This document shows positions 1 through 8,256 of a DNA stretch of 64,000 nt, piece after piece. Origin of the DNA: Streptomyces sp. CB00455 (GTDB taxonomy: Bacteria; Actinomycetota; Actinomycetes; Streptomycetales; Streptomycetaceae); NCBI RefSeq assembly GCF_001905445.1, contig NZ_LIVQ01000005.1:62001-126000 (forward strand). The letters run 5' to 3'. Numbering within the stretch: position 1 is the first letter of the stretch; every line of letters starts with the position of its first letter. Below the pieces are notes generated by a model, which saw only the letters and a list, made by a program, of their open reading frames with translations, ran no database searches and was not told where the DNA came from. Made by a program: the position numbers and the translations under genes.

Positions 1-51
1 GGTCTCCCCCGACCCGCCTTCCGTATGGTGCGACCGCCCACGGTCTTTGCG

Positions 52-552
52 TCAGCGCCCGGCGCGGTGGTCGTAGACCGTGAGGGACAGCGCCTTCATC
101 GCGGCCCTGGCCCGCTCCGCGTCCTGGCCCTGGTCGACGGCCTCCAGCGCGGCCGCCGCCGACACCCGTACCGCGAGCGGCAGACCGTCGTAGGCCGAGA
201 CGCGGTAGGCGACGGTACGGCGCGCTTCCCGCTCCTGCCCGCTCACCCCGTCCGGGGTGAGCGGGAAGACCGCGGCCTGATACGTCGCGATGCTCACGAG
301 GACCGCGTCGGCGATCCCCTCCGCGTACCCGCCGGACCGGGCGCCGTCCTGATCGGGCCGCAGGAAGGCCGCCACGTGGCGGCGGGAGAGGAACGAGCCG
401 ATGCCCGCGCCCAGTCCGGCGGCCGCACCGGCCACCGCGGCCGTCAGCCGGCCGCCCAGGAGAAGGCCGAAGCAGGCTCCCGCGACGGCGCCGCACGTCA
501 CCAGTACGAAGGTGATCATCAGGTGTATGCGGACGGCGATCGAGGACCTCAT
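52..552 (-). CDS. Small membrane protein of unknown function
   Basis: Predicted 166 aa. The N-terminal third holds two closely spaced hydrophobic segments (about residues 8-30 and 32-50, rich in Gly/Ala/Leu), so it is probably an inner-membrane protein with a cytosolic C-terminal part of about 110 residues. That part has no motif I recognise; its Ala/Glu/Arg-rich tail could be helical. The frame stays open further upstream, but that extension is Pro/Gly-rich repeat DNA, so I chose the internal ATG that directly precedes the first membrane segment. No strong ribosome site is visible there. It lies downstream of, and in the same direction as, the DUF4232 lipoprotein gene, from which a hairpin terminator separates it. 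Function unknown. Confidence 0.6.
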   Translation of the reverse strand: MRSSIAVRIHLMITFVLVTCGAVAGACFGLLLGGRLTAAVAGAAAGLGAGIGSFLSRRHVAAFLRPDQDGARSGGYAEGIADAVLVSIATYQAAVFPLTPDGVSGQEREARRTVAYRVSAYDGLPLAVRVSAAAALEAVDQGQDAERARAAMKALSLTVYDHRAGR

Positions 553-619
553 GCCCAGCAGTATGCACAGCGCCCTGGCGCCCTCCGGGGCCCGGCCCGG
601 CTGCGAAGGGCCCCCGATC

Positions 620-683
620 GGTCCCGGAGGGCACGGGCCGCACCCCGGAGGGCACGGGCGGACCCCGGAGGGCACGGGCCGGA
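620..683. repeat. Three tandem 21-bp GC-rich repeats
   Basis: Three imperfect copies of a unit containing CCGGAGGGCACGGGC follow each other just upstream of the membrane-protein gene. They are probably non-coding and explain the artificial open frames here. Confidence 0.6.
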
Positions 684-684
684 C

Positions 685-717
685 CCGTCACGGCCCCGGC
701 GGGCGGCGCCGTGACGG
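685..717 (-). terminator. Hairpin terminator after the DUF4232 lipoprotein gene
   Basis: A perfect 10-bp inverted repeat, CCGTCACGGC / GCCGTGACGG, with a 13-nt loop begins 5 nt past the stop codon of the minus-strand lipoprotein gene. No T-tract is present, as is usual in this genus. Confidence 0.7.
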
Positions 718-721
718 ATCT

Positions 722-1411
722 TCAGGAGGGCCGGGTCGTCGAGAAGGCGGTCACCGTCACCTTGTCGTCGCACTCCGCGAAGATGCCGTCGTCCATGGAG
801 AGCCGGTGCGAGCCCGCGTCCGGGACGCCGAGGGCGAGCGTGCGGAAGGTGGTCGGCGTGGCGCCGGACACGCAGTAGCCGTCGGCCTCCCCCTGGACGT
901 TGACGAAGGTGAGTTTCGTCCAGGCCCGGCCGCCCGGAACCAGGGACACGGTGGCGGCGGAGCCGCCGGGGGTGGTGGTGAGCGGGATGTTCCGGCCGGG
1001 TGACCCGTCGCCGATCCCGGCGGCGGTCGGGAATCCGCGCAGGGTGCAGGCGTGCGTCGAGGTGTTCGTCACGGAGACGACGACGGCTCCCGTTCCCGTC
1101 CCCGTCGGCCGGACATCGGCCTGGTGGCCGTCGGAGACCTTGACCTGGTCGGCCGTACATGCCTTCCCGCCGGCGGCCGGGCCGGGCGCTGAAGGGCCGG
1201 GTCCGCTGGGGCCCGCCCCGGCCGGGGTTCCGGCGGAGGAACCGCCCGCCGGCGTCGGCAGCGCCGAAGCCGGTCCCGTGGACGGGGGCGCCGACGGTTC
1301 GGGGAGCGCGCCGTCGTCACCGGCCGGCGTGCAGCCGCCCACCAGGGCGGCGAGCGCCACCGCCACGACCATCGCTCCGGCTGCCCGGCTGACACCCGCT
1401 GTGTGCTGCAT
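722..1411 (-). CDS. DUF4232-type secreted lipoprotein
   Basis: 229 aa. It has an N-terminal signal sequence with a lipobox ending LVGGC (lipid-modified Cys about residue 27), then a low-complexity Pro/Ala/Gly/Ser linker to about residue 85. A compact C-terminal domain of about 140 residues carries cysteines near ACTADQ, HACTLRGFP, GYCVSG and AECDD. The CTLRGFP segment and the four-Cys pattern are characteristic of the actinobacterial DUF4232 family of surface lipoproteins; the molecular function is unknown. The protein should be anchored to the outer face of the cell membrane with the domain in the wall space. A strong hairpin lies upstream in its leader region and a terminator follows. Start chosen at the ATG in front of the signal peptide. 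Confidence 0.85.
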   Translation of the reverse strand: MQHTAGVSRAAGAMVVAVALAALVGGCTPAGDDGALPEPSAPPSTGPASALPTPAGGSSAGTPAGAGPSGPGPSAPGPAAGGKACTADQVKVSDGHQADVRPTGTGTGAVVVSVTNTSTHACTLRGFPTAAGIGDGSPGRNIPLTTTPGGSAATVSLVPGGRAWTKLTFVNVQGEADGYCVSGATPTTFRTLALGVPDAGSHRLSMDDGIFAECDDKVTVTAFSTTRPS

Positions 1412-1472
1412 GTGCGCTCCCGAGGTTCACGACCGGTCCCACGCCGGCACTCGTGGACGAAGACACCACGGG

Positions 1473-1500
1473 GCCGTGCCGCAGTTCTGCGGGACACGGC
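1473..1500. other. Strong stem-loop upstream of the DUF4232 gene
   Basis: GCCGTG and CCGCAG pair with CTGCGG and CACGGC around a 2-nt centre, with a 2-nt bulge. It lies 60-90 nt upstream of the lipoprotein start on that gene's 5' side. It could be a 5'-UTR structure, an operator or a terminator of the upstream minus-strand gene. Confidence 0.5.
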
Positions 1501-1761
1501 GTTGTGGCGGATCCGTGACCGGCCCACGACACAGCGGTGAGGCGCCCTGGGCCGGCCCCGGCCAACGGCCCGTCGGACGCACCTGTGCACAGCCCGCTCG
1601 GCCGCCGACGACGTGCCGTGCGGTGCCGAGCGGTGCCGTGCCGTGCCGTGCCGTGCACCAGCCTCTGCCGGCGCGTGCTCTACGCCCACAGGCCGAGCTG
1701 GCTGGACGCGCAGCCGTAGACCGGCGACCGGCACGCGGTCCGGGTATCACGCGGTCCGGGT

Positions 1762-1856
1762 ATGCGGAGGCGGTCCGGGCGTGGAGGCGGCCCGGCTGTG
1801 TGGAGGCGGCCCGGCTGTGTGGAGGCGGCCCGGCTCTGTGGAGGCGGTCCGGCTGT
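1762..1856. repeat. Five tandem 19-bp repeats
   Basis: Five near-identical copies of GTGGAGGCGGCCCGGCTGT in tandem; the outer copies carry one to a few changes. Intergenic, downstream of the minus-strand membrane protein gene. Confidence 0.85.
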
Positions 1857-1964
1857 GCCGGGTCCGGGCGTGCAGTGGTCCGGAGTCACCGACCTGTGCG
1901 GCACCGCCGTCCCGACGGCCGGCGCCCTCCCCGCCTGACGGGCACGGTGACGCGGCGGCGGGCC

Positions 1965-2873
1965 TCATCCCGCCTTGCGCAGGATCCTGGTCACCGCCGC
2001 CCCGTCGGCGGGGGTGAACGGCCCGGAGAGCCGGTGGCCGACCGCTTCCGCGAGGGCCGCCGTGTTCAGGTCCACGGTGTGCTCCACCAGCCGCGCCAGG
2101 TGTTCGACGGCTTCCCGGCCCCGCCACCAGCCGACCACGACGACGGCGGCTCCGGCCGGCGCCGCGGGCCACCACCACAGGCCGAGCACGAGGTAGAGCG
2201 CCCCCCAGCCCGCCGATCGCGCCGCGGCCGAGAAGACCGCCTGCGCCTCGGCCAGCGGGATACGGGCCTCCTCGGACAGCGTCAGCCACAGGCACGGCCA
2301 TACGGTGGCCAGGTCCAGGTCGTAGGCGCGGCGGACCCGCGCGTCCGCCGAGCGCATCCGGTCGCCCATCCAGGTCGCCACCCGCGGCTCGGTCAGCGCG
2401 ATCCGGTCCCGGGCGGCGGCCAGAGCGGCGGTGTCCGGCGCAGTGCCGTCCGGCCGCGGCGGACGCATCCCGCGCAGGATGCGGGCCTTCTCCCGCAGCG
2501 CCTGCTCGTACCGCAGGGTCGCCGCCGTCCAGCGGCGCTTGCGCCGGCGGGCCAGGGGCGCCCCCAGCCGCCCCCAGTCCTCGGTCCACAGCAGGGAGAA
2601 CAGCCGTCCCAGGCAGCGGGCCGCGCCCCCTGCGGCGAGGGCGCCGGCGCCGACGGCTGCCGCGGTCAGCAGCAGCGCTCCGTTGCTCTGCGCGACCGGG
2701 GACACGGCGAAGCGGTCGAGGGCGTCCCGCAGCCGGGCCGCGTCCGTGGCGTGGGCGTGTCCGAGTTCGAGCGCCGCCGCGACGGCGCAGACGTACAGCA
2801 CGCCGGGCAACACCACGACCGCCAGCCAGCGTTCGGCGAGCCTGCCGCCGAGGGAGGCCAGCAGCGCCGTCAC
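1965..2873 (-). CDS. Membrane protein of the CHAT-associated locus
   Basis: 302 aa from a GTG start that overlaps the stop of the upstream gene (GTGA), so the two are translationally coupled. Three hydrophobic stretches are visible: near residues 13-35 (AVVVLPGVLYVCAVAA), near 60-82 (LLLTAAAVGAGALAAGG), and a long one near 228-258 rich in Trp, Val and Ala. Between the second and third lies a basic, Arg-rich cytosolic region. The last 45 residues are soluble. I do not recognise a named family. Its position next to a Cys-rich partner and a divergent TPR-CHAT protein suggests a membrane partner or effector of that putative conflict system; this is inference. Confidence 0.75.
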   Translation of the reverse strand: MTALLASLGGRLAERWLAVVVLPGVLYVCAVAAALELGHAHATDAARLRDALDRFAVSPVAQSNGALLLTAAAVGAGALAAGGAARCLGRLFSLLWTEDWGRLGAPLARRRKRRWTAATLRYEQALREKARILRGMRPPRPDGTAPDTAALAAARDRIALTEPRVATWMGDRMRSADARVRRAYDLDLATVWPCLWLTLSEEARIPLAEAQAVFSAAARSAGWGALYLVLGLWWWPAAPAGAAVVVVGWWRGREAVEHLARLVEHTVDLNTAALAEAVGHRLSGPFTPADGAAVTRILRKAG

Positions 2874-3292
2874 GCCTCCATCCGAAACGGCGGCAACGGG
2901 CACTGCCAGACGGCGCACTGCGGTTGCCCGGCTCCCGCCCGCGGGATCTCCACCCGGTCGCACAGATCGCCGGGGCAGACCAGCACCTCCTCCACCGGCC
3001 GGGCCGCGGCCAGTCCGGGAAGCGGCTGGTAGGGCCCTCCCGGTGCGGCCTGCGGACCGCGCCCCGCCGTCCAGGCGCCCGTCAGACCGTGGCGTCGCAG
3101 CAGTTCCTCGATCTCCGCGAGGACCCTGCGCGCCTGGTCCTCGCCGGCCGCAGGCACCCGCAGCCGGGCCAGGGCGGCCCTGGCCTCCTCCCCCACCAGT
3201 TCGGGGAGTTCGGCCAGGTCCGCGCACATACGGGACACCTGTCCGGCCGTCACCTCCGACAGTCGCGTCGCCGCCGGGCGTTCGCCGCGCAT
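2870..3292 (-). CDS. Cys-rich small protein of the CHAT-associated locus
   Basis: 140 aa. The N-terminal 75 residues look helical and acidic (LSEVTAGQVSRMCADLAELP, then Ala/Arg/Leu-rich helices). The C-terminus has a paired-cysteine pattern, VCPGDLCDR followed 15 residues later by CAVWQCPL, which could form a zinc-ribbon-like knuckle. Small actinobacterial proteins with this kind of tail sit beside CHAT/TPR and trypsin-like conflict genes; I offer this from memory of gene neighbourhoods, not from a search. The ATG start has GGAGGGG about 9 nt upstream. It shares a 132-bp divergent promoter region with the TPR-CHAT gene and overlaps the downstream membrane-protein gene. Confidence 0.75.
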   Translation of the reverse strand: MRGERPAATRLSEVTAGQVSRMCADLAELPELVGEEARAALARLRVPAAGEDQARRVLAEIEELLRRHGLTGAWTAGRGPQAAPGGPYQPLPGLAAARPVEEVLVCPGDLCDRVEIPRAGAGQPQCAVWQCPLPPFRMEA

Positions 3293-3424
3293 CGTGTCCT
3301 GCCCCTCCGCCGGCGGGCGCACGGCATTGACCGCGCGCGACCGGGACCCGCCTGCTTCCTTGTGTGTCAGGGTAGTTGGAGGGGGACGGACGGCACACGG
3401 AGATCGACGGAGGCGGCCGGGAGC

Positions 3425-6400
3425 ATGACGCGAGACGACGCGGCCGGTCCGCGCCCCCACGCCGACCCTGACGGGGACCCGCGCCCCGGCTCCTCCCGGT
3501 TGTCCGGTGGTCCGGGCGGCGCACGCGGCCCGGGCGCCGGGGGCGTCAGCGGCGGCTTCGACGCGCGCGTCGCGGCGGCGCGTGCGGCCCTGGAGCGGGA
3601 GCCCCGCCCGGCCCAGCGGCACGCCGCCCTGCTGACCGGGCTCGGTGCGGCCCTGCTGGCCCGCTTCGGACAGGACCACGACCCCGTCGACGCACAGGAG
3701 GCGGTGCACTGGCTCGGCAAGGCGTTCGCCGCATCACCGGTCACGGCGGACGAAACCGTCGAACGGGTCGTCCTGCTCGCCGAGGCGCTCGACGCCGTCG
3801 CAGACTCCGGGGGCAGCAACCGCGCAGAAGCCGTACGGCTCCTCGGCGCGGCCCTCCAGGTGCGGCCGGCCGGGCATCCCGACCGGCCCGTCCTGCTGCT
3901 GGTGACGTTCCAGACCCTCCTCGCGGCGTACAAGGCGGGCGGGCGCGCCACGGACCTGGACGAGGCGATCAGCAGGGGGCGCGAAGCCGTGGCGGCCACG
4001 GCTGCCGGCAGCCCGGTGAACGAGTCCGCCGCCCGCGGCCTGCTCGGCACGGCCTTGCACACCCGCTACCGGCTCCAGGGAAGCGCCGCCGACCTCGACG
4101 AGGCTATCGACCTGCTGGGGCGTGCAGCGGACCTGGCCACCGGGCACAACCGGGCGGTGGCGGCCGCCGAACTGTCCGCCTGCCTGCTCACCCGGGCCCG
4201 CCCGACCCGCCACACCGGGGACGTGGACCGCGCCATCGAGGTCCTGCGGACCACGATCGACCTGCCCCCGGAGGGCGGGTGGCAGCGCGAAGCCCGCCAC
4301 GGCCTGCTGACCTCGCTCGGCACGGCCCTGATCCGCCGTCACGAACGCACGGGCGACGACGAGTCCCTGGGCGAGGCGTTCCGGGTCGCCGCGTCGGCCT
4401 TCGAACTGCTGCCGGACAGGCACCCCGACCGGCCGGACGCCGTGGCCAACCTGGCCTCCGTACTGGAGCGCATCCACCGTCACACCGGCGACACCGCGCC
4501 GCTGGAGATCGCGGTCGGCTACTTCCGGCACGCCCTCGCCCACGCGCCGGAAGACACGCCGCACGGCTGGAAGTTCCTCGACGGCCTCGCCTACGCACTG
4601 CGCCGCCTGTACGACGCCCGGGGGGACCTCGCCGATCTGCACGAGGCGGTCGAGCTGCTCCGCGACGCGGCCGGCTCGTTCGCCCCGGACGATCCGGAGC
4701 AGATGGCGACGCTGCACTCCCTCGTCCAGGCACTGCGCGCCGAGCACCTGCACACGGGCGAGCGCCGCCCGCTGCACGAGGCGGCTCGGTATGCGGAGTC
4801 GGCCGTGGCCGTGCGCACCGCGCCCGTCAGCCGCCGGGTCGAGGCGCTCGCCTTCCAGGGGCACGTGCGGGCCGGCCTCGGGCAGTGGGACGCGGCGGCC
4901 GCCGCGCTCGCGGAGGCCGTGGCCCTGCTGCCGCGTCTGGCCTCCCGCGACCGGCTGCTGATCGACCAGCACCACGACCTCGGAGCCAGCGCCGGGCTGG
5001 CCTCGGCAGCCGCCGGCTGCGCGCTCAACGCCGGCCGGCGGGGACGCGCCCTGGAGCTCATCGAACACGGCCGCGGGGTCATGCTGGCCCGCCGGCTCAC
5101 CGCCCGCGGCGGGCTGGAGCCCCTGTGGCAGGCCGACGCGGGCCTCGCCGAGGAGTACCTCCGGCTGCGGCGCGCCATCGACCCGGCGCGGCCGCCGGAC
5201 CCGCCCTTCGCCCACGGCCGCGGTCCGCGGGACGGCGCCGCGCTGCCCGGCGCGGCCGGGCCGGGTGCCGGCGCCGGGCCGGGTGCCGGCGCCGGTGCCG
5301 GACCACGCGGCGGCGCCGGGCCGGGTCCGGACGGGGAGGCGCAGTGGGAGGACCTGCTCCGGCGCATCCGGGCGCTGCCGGGCCTCGACTCCTTCCTCCG
5401 CCCGCCCACCGCCGCGGAATTGCTCTCCGACACCGGGGCGGAGCCCGTCGCGGTCGTCGTCCCCAGCAGGTACCGCTGCGACGCCCTGCTGCTGTGCCGC
5501 GGCCGGCTGGAGGTGCTCCGGCTGCCCGGCCTGACCTTCACCGCCGCCTTCGACCAGGCCGACCGGCTCCGCGAGGCCACGGCGGCCGCGCACGATCCCG
5601 CCGTCGGGGCCCGGCAGCGGATGGCCGCGCAGCAGACGGTCGCCGGAGTCCTGGACTGGTTGTGGCACACGACCGTGGGCCCCGTGCTGCACCGCCTCCG
5701 GATCCGTACCGCGCCCCGTCCCGGAGCTCCCTGGCCGAGGGTGTGGTGGTGCCCGACGGGCCCCATGGCGCTGCTGCCGCTGCATGCGGCGCAGTCGTCT
5801 CCCGGGGGCGGTGGGCGCCGGTTGCGGGGCGGGGAGGGCGCGGCCCTGGACCGGGTCGTGTCCTCGTACACGCCGACGGTCGAGGCGCTGCGCCGCGTCC
5901 GGTCCCGGCCGCCGGGGGACCCCGCGCGGGCGTCGGCCTGCGTGGTGGCGATGGGTCGGACCGGCGGCGGCTACGGTGCGCTGCCCGCGGCGGCCGAGGA
6001 GGCGGCCGTGGCCGCGGCGGCGCTGCCCGCCGCCCGGATCACCGCGGACGGGGACGCCGTACGGGACAGCGTGCTGGCCGCGTTGCGCGGGGCCAGCCAC
6101 GCCCACTTCGCCTGCCACGCCGTCGACGACCAGCAGCGCCCGGGGGCCGCCCGGCTGCTGACCGCCGACCACGCCGAACATCCGCTGACGGTGGCCGACC
6201 TGTCCGGGCTCGGCATCGAGCGGGCGGAGTTGGCCTTCCTGTCCGCCTGCTCGACCGCCCGCGGGGCCCCTGCCCTCGCCGACGAGGCGGTGCACATCAC
6301 GGGGGCGTTCCTGCTGGCCGGGTTCCGGCACGTGGTGGGCACGTTGTGGCAGGTCGACGACGCGGCCTCGCTGGAGGTCACGCGCCTGTTCTACGGGGGC

Positions 6401-6538
6401 ACGGACCGCGCCGGCGCCGGGTCCTGGGTGCGCGCCGACCGGGCGCCGTACGCCCTGCACGACGCGGTGCGCGTGCTGCGGGCCCGCTACCCGCGGACCC
6501 CCACCCTCTGGGCCGCGCACACGCACACCGGGGCCTGA
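3425..6538 (+). CDS. TPR-repeat protein with C-terminal CHAT protease domain
   Basis: 1037 aa. The first 50 residues are disordered (Pro/Gly/Asp). Residues of about 50-560 are helical TPR-like repeats in which the motif DLDEAI..L..A recurs (for example DLDEAISRGREA, DLDEAIDLLGRA, DLHEAVELLRDA). A Pro/Gly-rich linker lies near 590-640. The C-terminal 400 residues form a caspase-like CHAT domain, with the catalytic pair visible as His898 in HFACHA and Cys942 in LSACSTA, followed by the usual VVGTLWQVDD. CHAT proteases are predicted cysteine peptidases that cleave a partner when the TPR part senses a trigger. The frame extends far upstream, but only this ATG has a GGAGG at workable distance and the right start of coding bias. 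It is divergent from the Cys-rich/membrane pair. Confidence 0.9.
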   Translation: MTRDDAAGPRPHADPDGDPRPGSSRLSGGPGGARGPGAGGVSGGFDARVAAARAALEREPRPAQRHAALLTGLGAALLARFGQDHDPVDAQEAVHWLGKAFAASPVTADETVERVVLLAEALDAVADSGGSNRAEAVRLLGAALQVRPAGHPDRPVLLLVTFQTLLAAYKAGGRATDLDEAISRGREAVAATAAGSPVNESAARGLLGTALHTRYRLQGSAADLDEAIDLLGRAADLATGHNRAVAAAELSACLLTRARPTRHTGDVDRAIEVLRTTIDLPPEGGWQREARHGLLTSLGTALIRRHERTGDDESLGEAFRVAASAFELLPDRHPDRPDAVANLASVLERIHRHTGDTAPLEIAVGYFRHALAHAPEDTPHGWKFLDGLAYALRRLYDARGDLADLHEAVELLRDAAGSFAPDDPEQMATLHSLVQALRAEHLHTGERRPLHEAARYAESAVAVRTAPVSRRVEALAFQGHVRAGLGQWDAAAAALAEAVALLPRLASRDRLLIDQHHDLGASAGLASAAAGCALNAGRRGRALELIEHGRGVMLARRLTARGGLEPLWQADAGLAEEYLRLRRAIDPARPPDPPFAHGRGPRDGAALPGAAGPGAGAGPGAGAGAGPRGGAGPGPDGEAQWEDLLRRIRALPGLDSFLRPPTAAELLSDTGAEPVAVVVPSRYRCDALLLCRGRLEVLRLPGLTFTAAFDQADRLREATAAAHDPAVGARQRMAAQQTVAGVLDWLWHTTVGPVLHRLRIRTAPRPGAPWPRVWWCPTGPMALLPLHAAQSSPGGGGRRLRGGEGAALDRVVSSYTPTVEALRRVRSRPPGDPARASACVVAMGRTGGGYGALPAAAEEAAVAAAALPAARITADGDAVRDSVLAALRGASHAHFACHAVDDQQRPGAARLLTADHAEHPLTVADLSGLGIERAELAFLSACSTARGAPALADEAVHITGAFLLAGFRHVVGTLWQVDDAASLEVTRLFYGGTDRAGAGSWVRADRAPYALHDAVRVLRARYPRTPTLWAAHTHTGA

Positions 6539-6617
6539 CCGGACGGGCGGCGGACCGGGGCGTGACCGGCCGGGCGGCGGACCGGGGCGTGACCGGCCGG
6601 GCGGCGGACCGGGGCGC
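6537..6617. repeat. Three tandem 27-bp repeats
   Basis: Three near-identical 27-bp units, each containing GGGCGGCGGACCGGGGCG, fill the gap between two convergent genes. The first copy begins inside the stop codon of the CHAT gene. Confidence 0.85.
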
Positions 6618-6619
6618 GG

Positions 6620-7807
6620 TCAGTCCCGGCGCAGGGCCGCCAGCAGCAGCCGCGTCCTCTCGGTGTCCGGGTGCCCCGGGCCCTGGGCACGTTCCCGGCC
6701 GGCCAGGCACGCCCGCGCCTCGCGTACGGCGCCCTGCCGGTCCCCGGCGGCGGCCAGCAGTTCGGCGTACCGCTCCCGGGCGGCCAGGGTGAGCGGGTGG
6801 TCGGGGCCGGCGGCGCGGACGTAGCCGTCGACCGCGGCGCGGATCGCGCCGACCGCCTCCTGTGTCCGCTCCGTCAGGGCCAGGGCGTCGGCGAGGCCGT
6901 GCCGCGCGTGGAGCGTCACTTCGTGGAGGGCTCCGAGTGCGCGCTCGGCGTCGGCCACCACCGCCCTGGAGGCGGGCAGGGCCGCGGCGAAGCGGTGCAG
7001 CGAGAGCAGGGCGGTGACGTGGTTGCTGCGGGCCTGGAGCACGGCGGCGGAGTCGGGGCCCTCCGCCCGGTCGAAGCCCTCCACGAGCCGGGCGCAGACC
7101 CGTTCGGTCTCTTCCGCCATCCCCCGTGCCCGCAGCACCGCGGCCAGCCTCATCAGCCCGTGCAGGGTTTCCGTGGCGTCGGGTCCGCCGATCCGCTCCC
7201 ATACGGCGATGGCGGCACGCTGCACCTGCTCGGATTCGTCCAGCCGCCCGAGCCGGAACAGCAGGTTGCCGAGGTTGCCGCCGCTGTTGGCCGTCTCCGG
7301 GTCCCCCGGGCCGAGGACGGCCCGGCGCCGCTCGTACACGTGACGCTGGATCTTCTCCGCTTGCGCGTAGTCGCCTTGCCGGTACAGGGCGAAGGCGAGA
7401 CTGTGCCCGGTGGCGAGGGTGTCCGGGTGGTCGGGGCCGAGGGTGGCCTGGCGCAGGGCCAGGACCCGCCGGTAGACGGCGGCGGCTTCGGCGGGATCGC
7501 GCTGCTGCATGAGGTAGCGGGCGTGCCGGGTGAGCAGTTCCGCCGCGCGGGGATCGTCGGCCGCGTAGTCGTCGAGTTCGGCCTCGACGAGGAGGAAGCT
7601 GGACATGACCGGCCCGAGGGTCACCTCGATCACCGGGGTCCCGTCGGCCTTCTCCCCGCGGGTGACGGTGAACGGCGCGTCCCCGGACTCGTCGGTCCTC
7701 GCCCTCCGGCGACCCCGGCTCCTGTCCCCGCCCCCGTCCCCGTCGCCGTCCGGGGCCGCGTCCCCGCGCAACCGCCGCCGGATCCGCGCCCATGTGCCCT
7801 CGCCCAC
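6620..7807 (-). CDS. TPR-repeat protein (kinesin-light-chain-like repeats)
   Basis: 395 aa. The first 45 residues are charged and disordered. From about residue 80 on there are successive TPR units of the type that ends effector sensors in actinomycetes, recognisable by LGPDHPDTL, LGPGDPETANS, GGPDATET, AGPDHPLTLAARERYAELL and QGPGHPDTERTRLLL. No nuclease, peptidase or NTPase domain is attached. It is probably a cytosolic scaffold or sensor. It converges on the TPR-CHAT gene, with only the tandem repeats between them, and may belong to the same functional group, though the opposite orientation leaves this open. Confidence 0.85.
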   Translation of the reverse strand: MGEGTWARIRRRLRGDAAPDGDGDGGGDRSRGRRRARTDESGDAPFTVTRGEKADGTPVIEVTLGPVMSSFLLVEAELDDYAADDPRAAELLTRHARYLMQQRDPAEAAAVYRRVLALRQATLGPDHPDTLATGHSLAFALYRQGDYAQAEKIQRHVYERRRAVLGPGDPETANSGGNLGNLLFRLGRLDESEQVQRAAIAVWERIGGPDATETLHGLMRLAAVLRARGMAEETERVCARLVEGFDRAEGPDSAAVLQARSNHVTALLSLHRFAAALPASRAVVADAERALGALHEVTLHARHGLADALALTERTQEAVGAIRAAVDGYVRAAGPDHPLTLAARERYAELLAAAGDRQGAVREARACLAGRERAQGPGHPDTERTRLLLAALRRD

Positions 7808-8179
7808 GACGATTCCCCCTCACCATCAGGTGACGCACACCCCGCCGCCACGCAGGGTACGGCGGCGGCCCGGCCGGGGAACACCCCTGCTGCTGCGCAG
7901 CCATGCGCCGGGGGACGACGCCGCGACCCGGACCGGCACGTCGCTCGCTCACCCGCTCGTACGCTCCGACGGCTCGTCCGTTCCGACGCTCGTCCGTTCC
8001 GAGGGCCGCCTGTTGCGCGGGCCGCCCATCCGCGGGCCGCCCCGCCCGCCCGCCCCGGCGTGCCCGCTCCCGTCTGCTCGCTCGCCCACCCGCCCGCATG
8101 TTCTCCCGCGAACCGCCGCCCACGTCCCACTCGCACCCGGTGGCGACCACACGGTGTGCGTCCTCGGGCCGCACGATGC
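7808..8179. other. Gene-free region upstream of the P450 gene
   Basis: About 370 bp with no supported gene. Apart from three imperfect 17-bp repeats (around GCTCGTCCGTTCCGACG, 7955-8004), I see only G/C-biased filler DNA. Confidence 0.5.
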
Positions 8180-8233
8180 GGGGAGCTGTCCCCGTTTCTT
8201 TGATAGCGTGGCGTCAAACGGGGACCTCTCCCC
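8180..8233 (+). promoter_or_regulatory. Paired operators in the P450 promoter (GGGGA-N4-TCCCC)
   Basis: Two perfect inverted repeats lie upstream of the P450 start: GGGGAGCTGTCCCC (8180-8193) and GGGGACCTCTCCCC (8220-8233), centres 40 bp apart. The DNA between them contains GATAGCGT, a possible -10 element. The same motif occurs twice between the nearby TetR and patatin genes, so the likely ligand is that TetR protein. Confidence 0.8.
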
Positions 8234-8256
8234 ACTTGAGGAAGGGAAGAACTTCC

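Larger units (their letters stand above)
1412..1964. other. Gene-free region with repeats and a hairpin
   Basis: About 550 bp without a credible gene. It holds a strong hairpin, a run of CCGTG pentamers near 1632-1656, and five tandem 19-bp units. It should contain the promoter of the DUF4232 lipoprotein gene. Confidence 0.6.

Noticed and set aside
1632..1656. Run of CCGTG pentamers as a possible CRISPR or iteron array
   Set aside because: Units are contiguous 5-mers with no spacers; simple sequence repeat only.
900..3032. A 710-residue plus-strand open frame over the lipoprotein and repeat region
   Set aside because: It is antisense to well-supported minus-strand genes, crosses tandem repeats, and its product is Arg/Pro/Gly filler with no domain.
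3734..6526. A 930-residue minus-strand open frame opposite the TPR-CHAT gene
   Set aside because: It mirrors the codon bias of the CHAT gene, whose motifs are clear; the antisense product has no family features.
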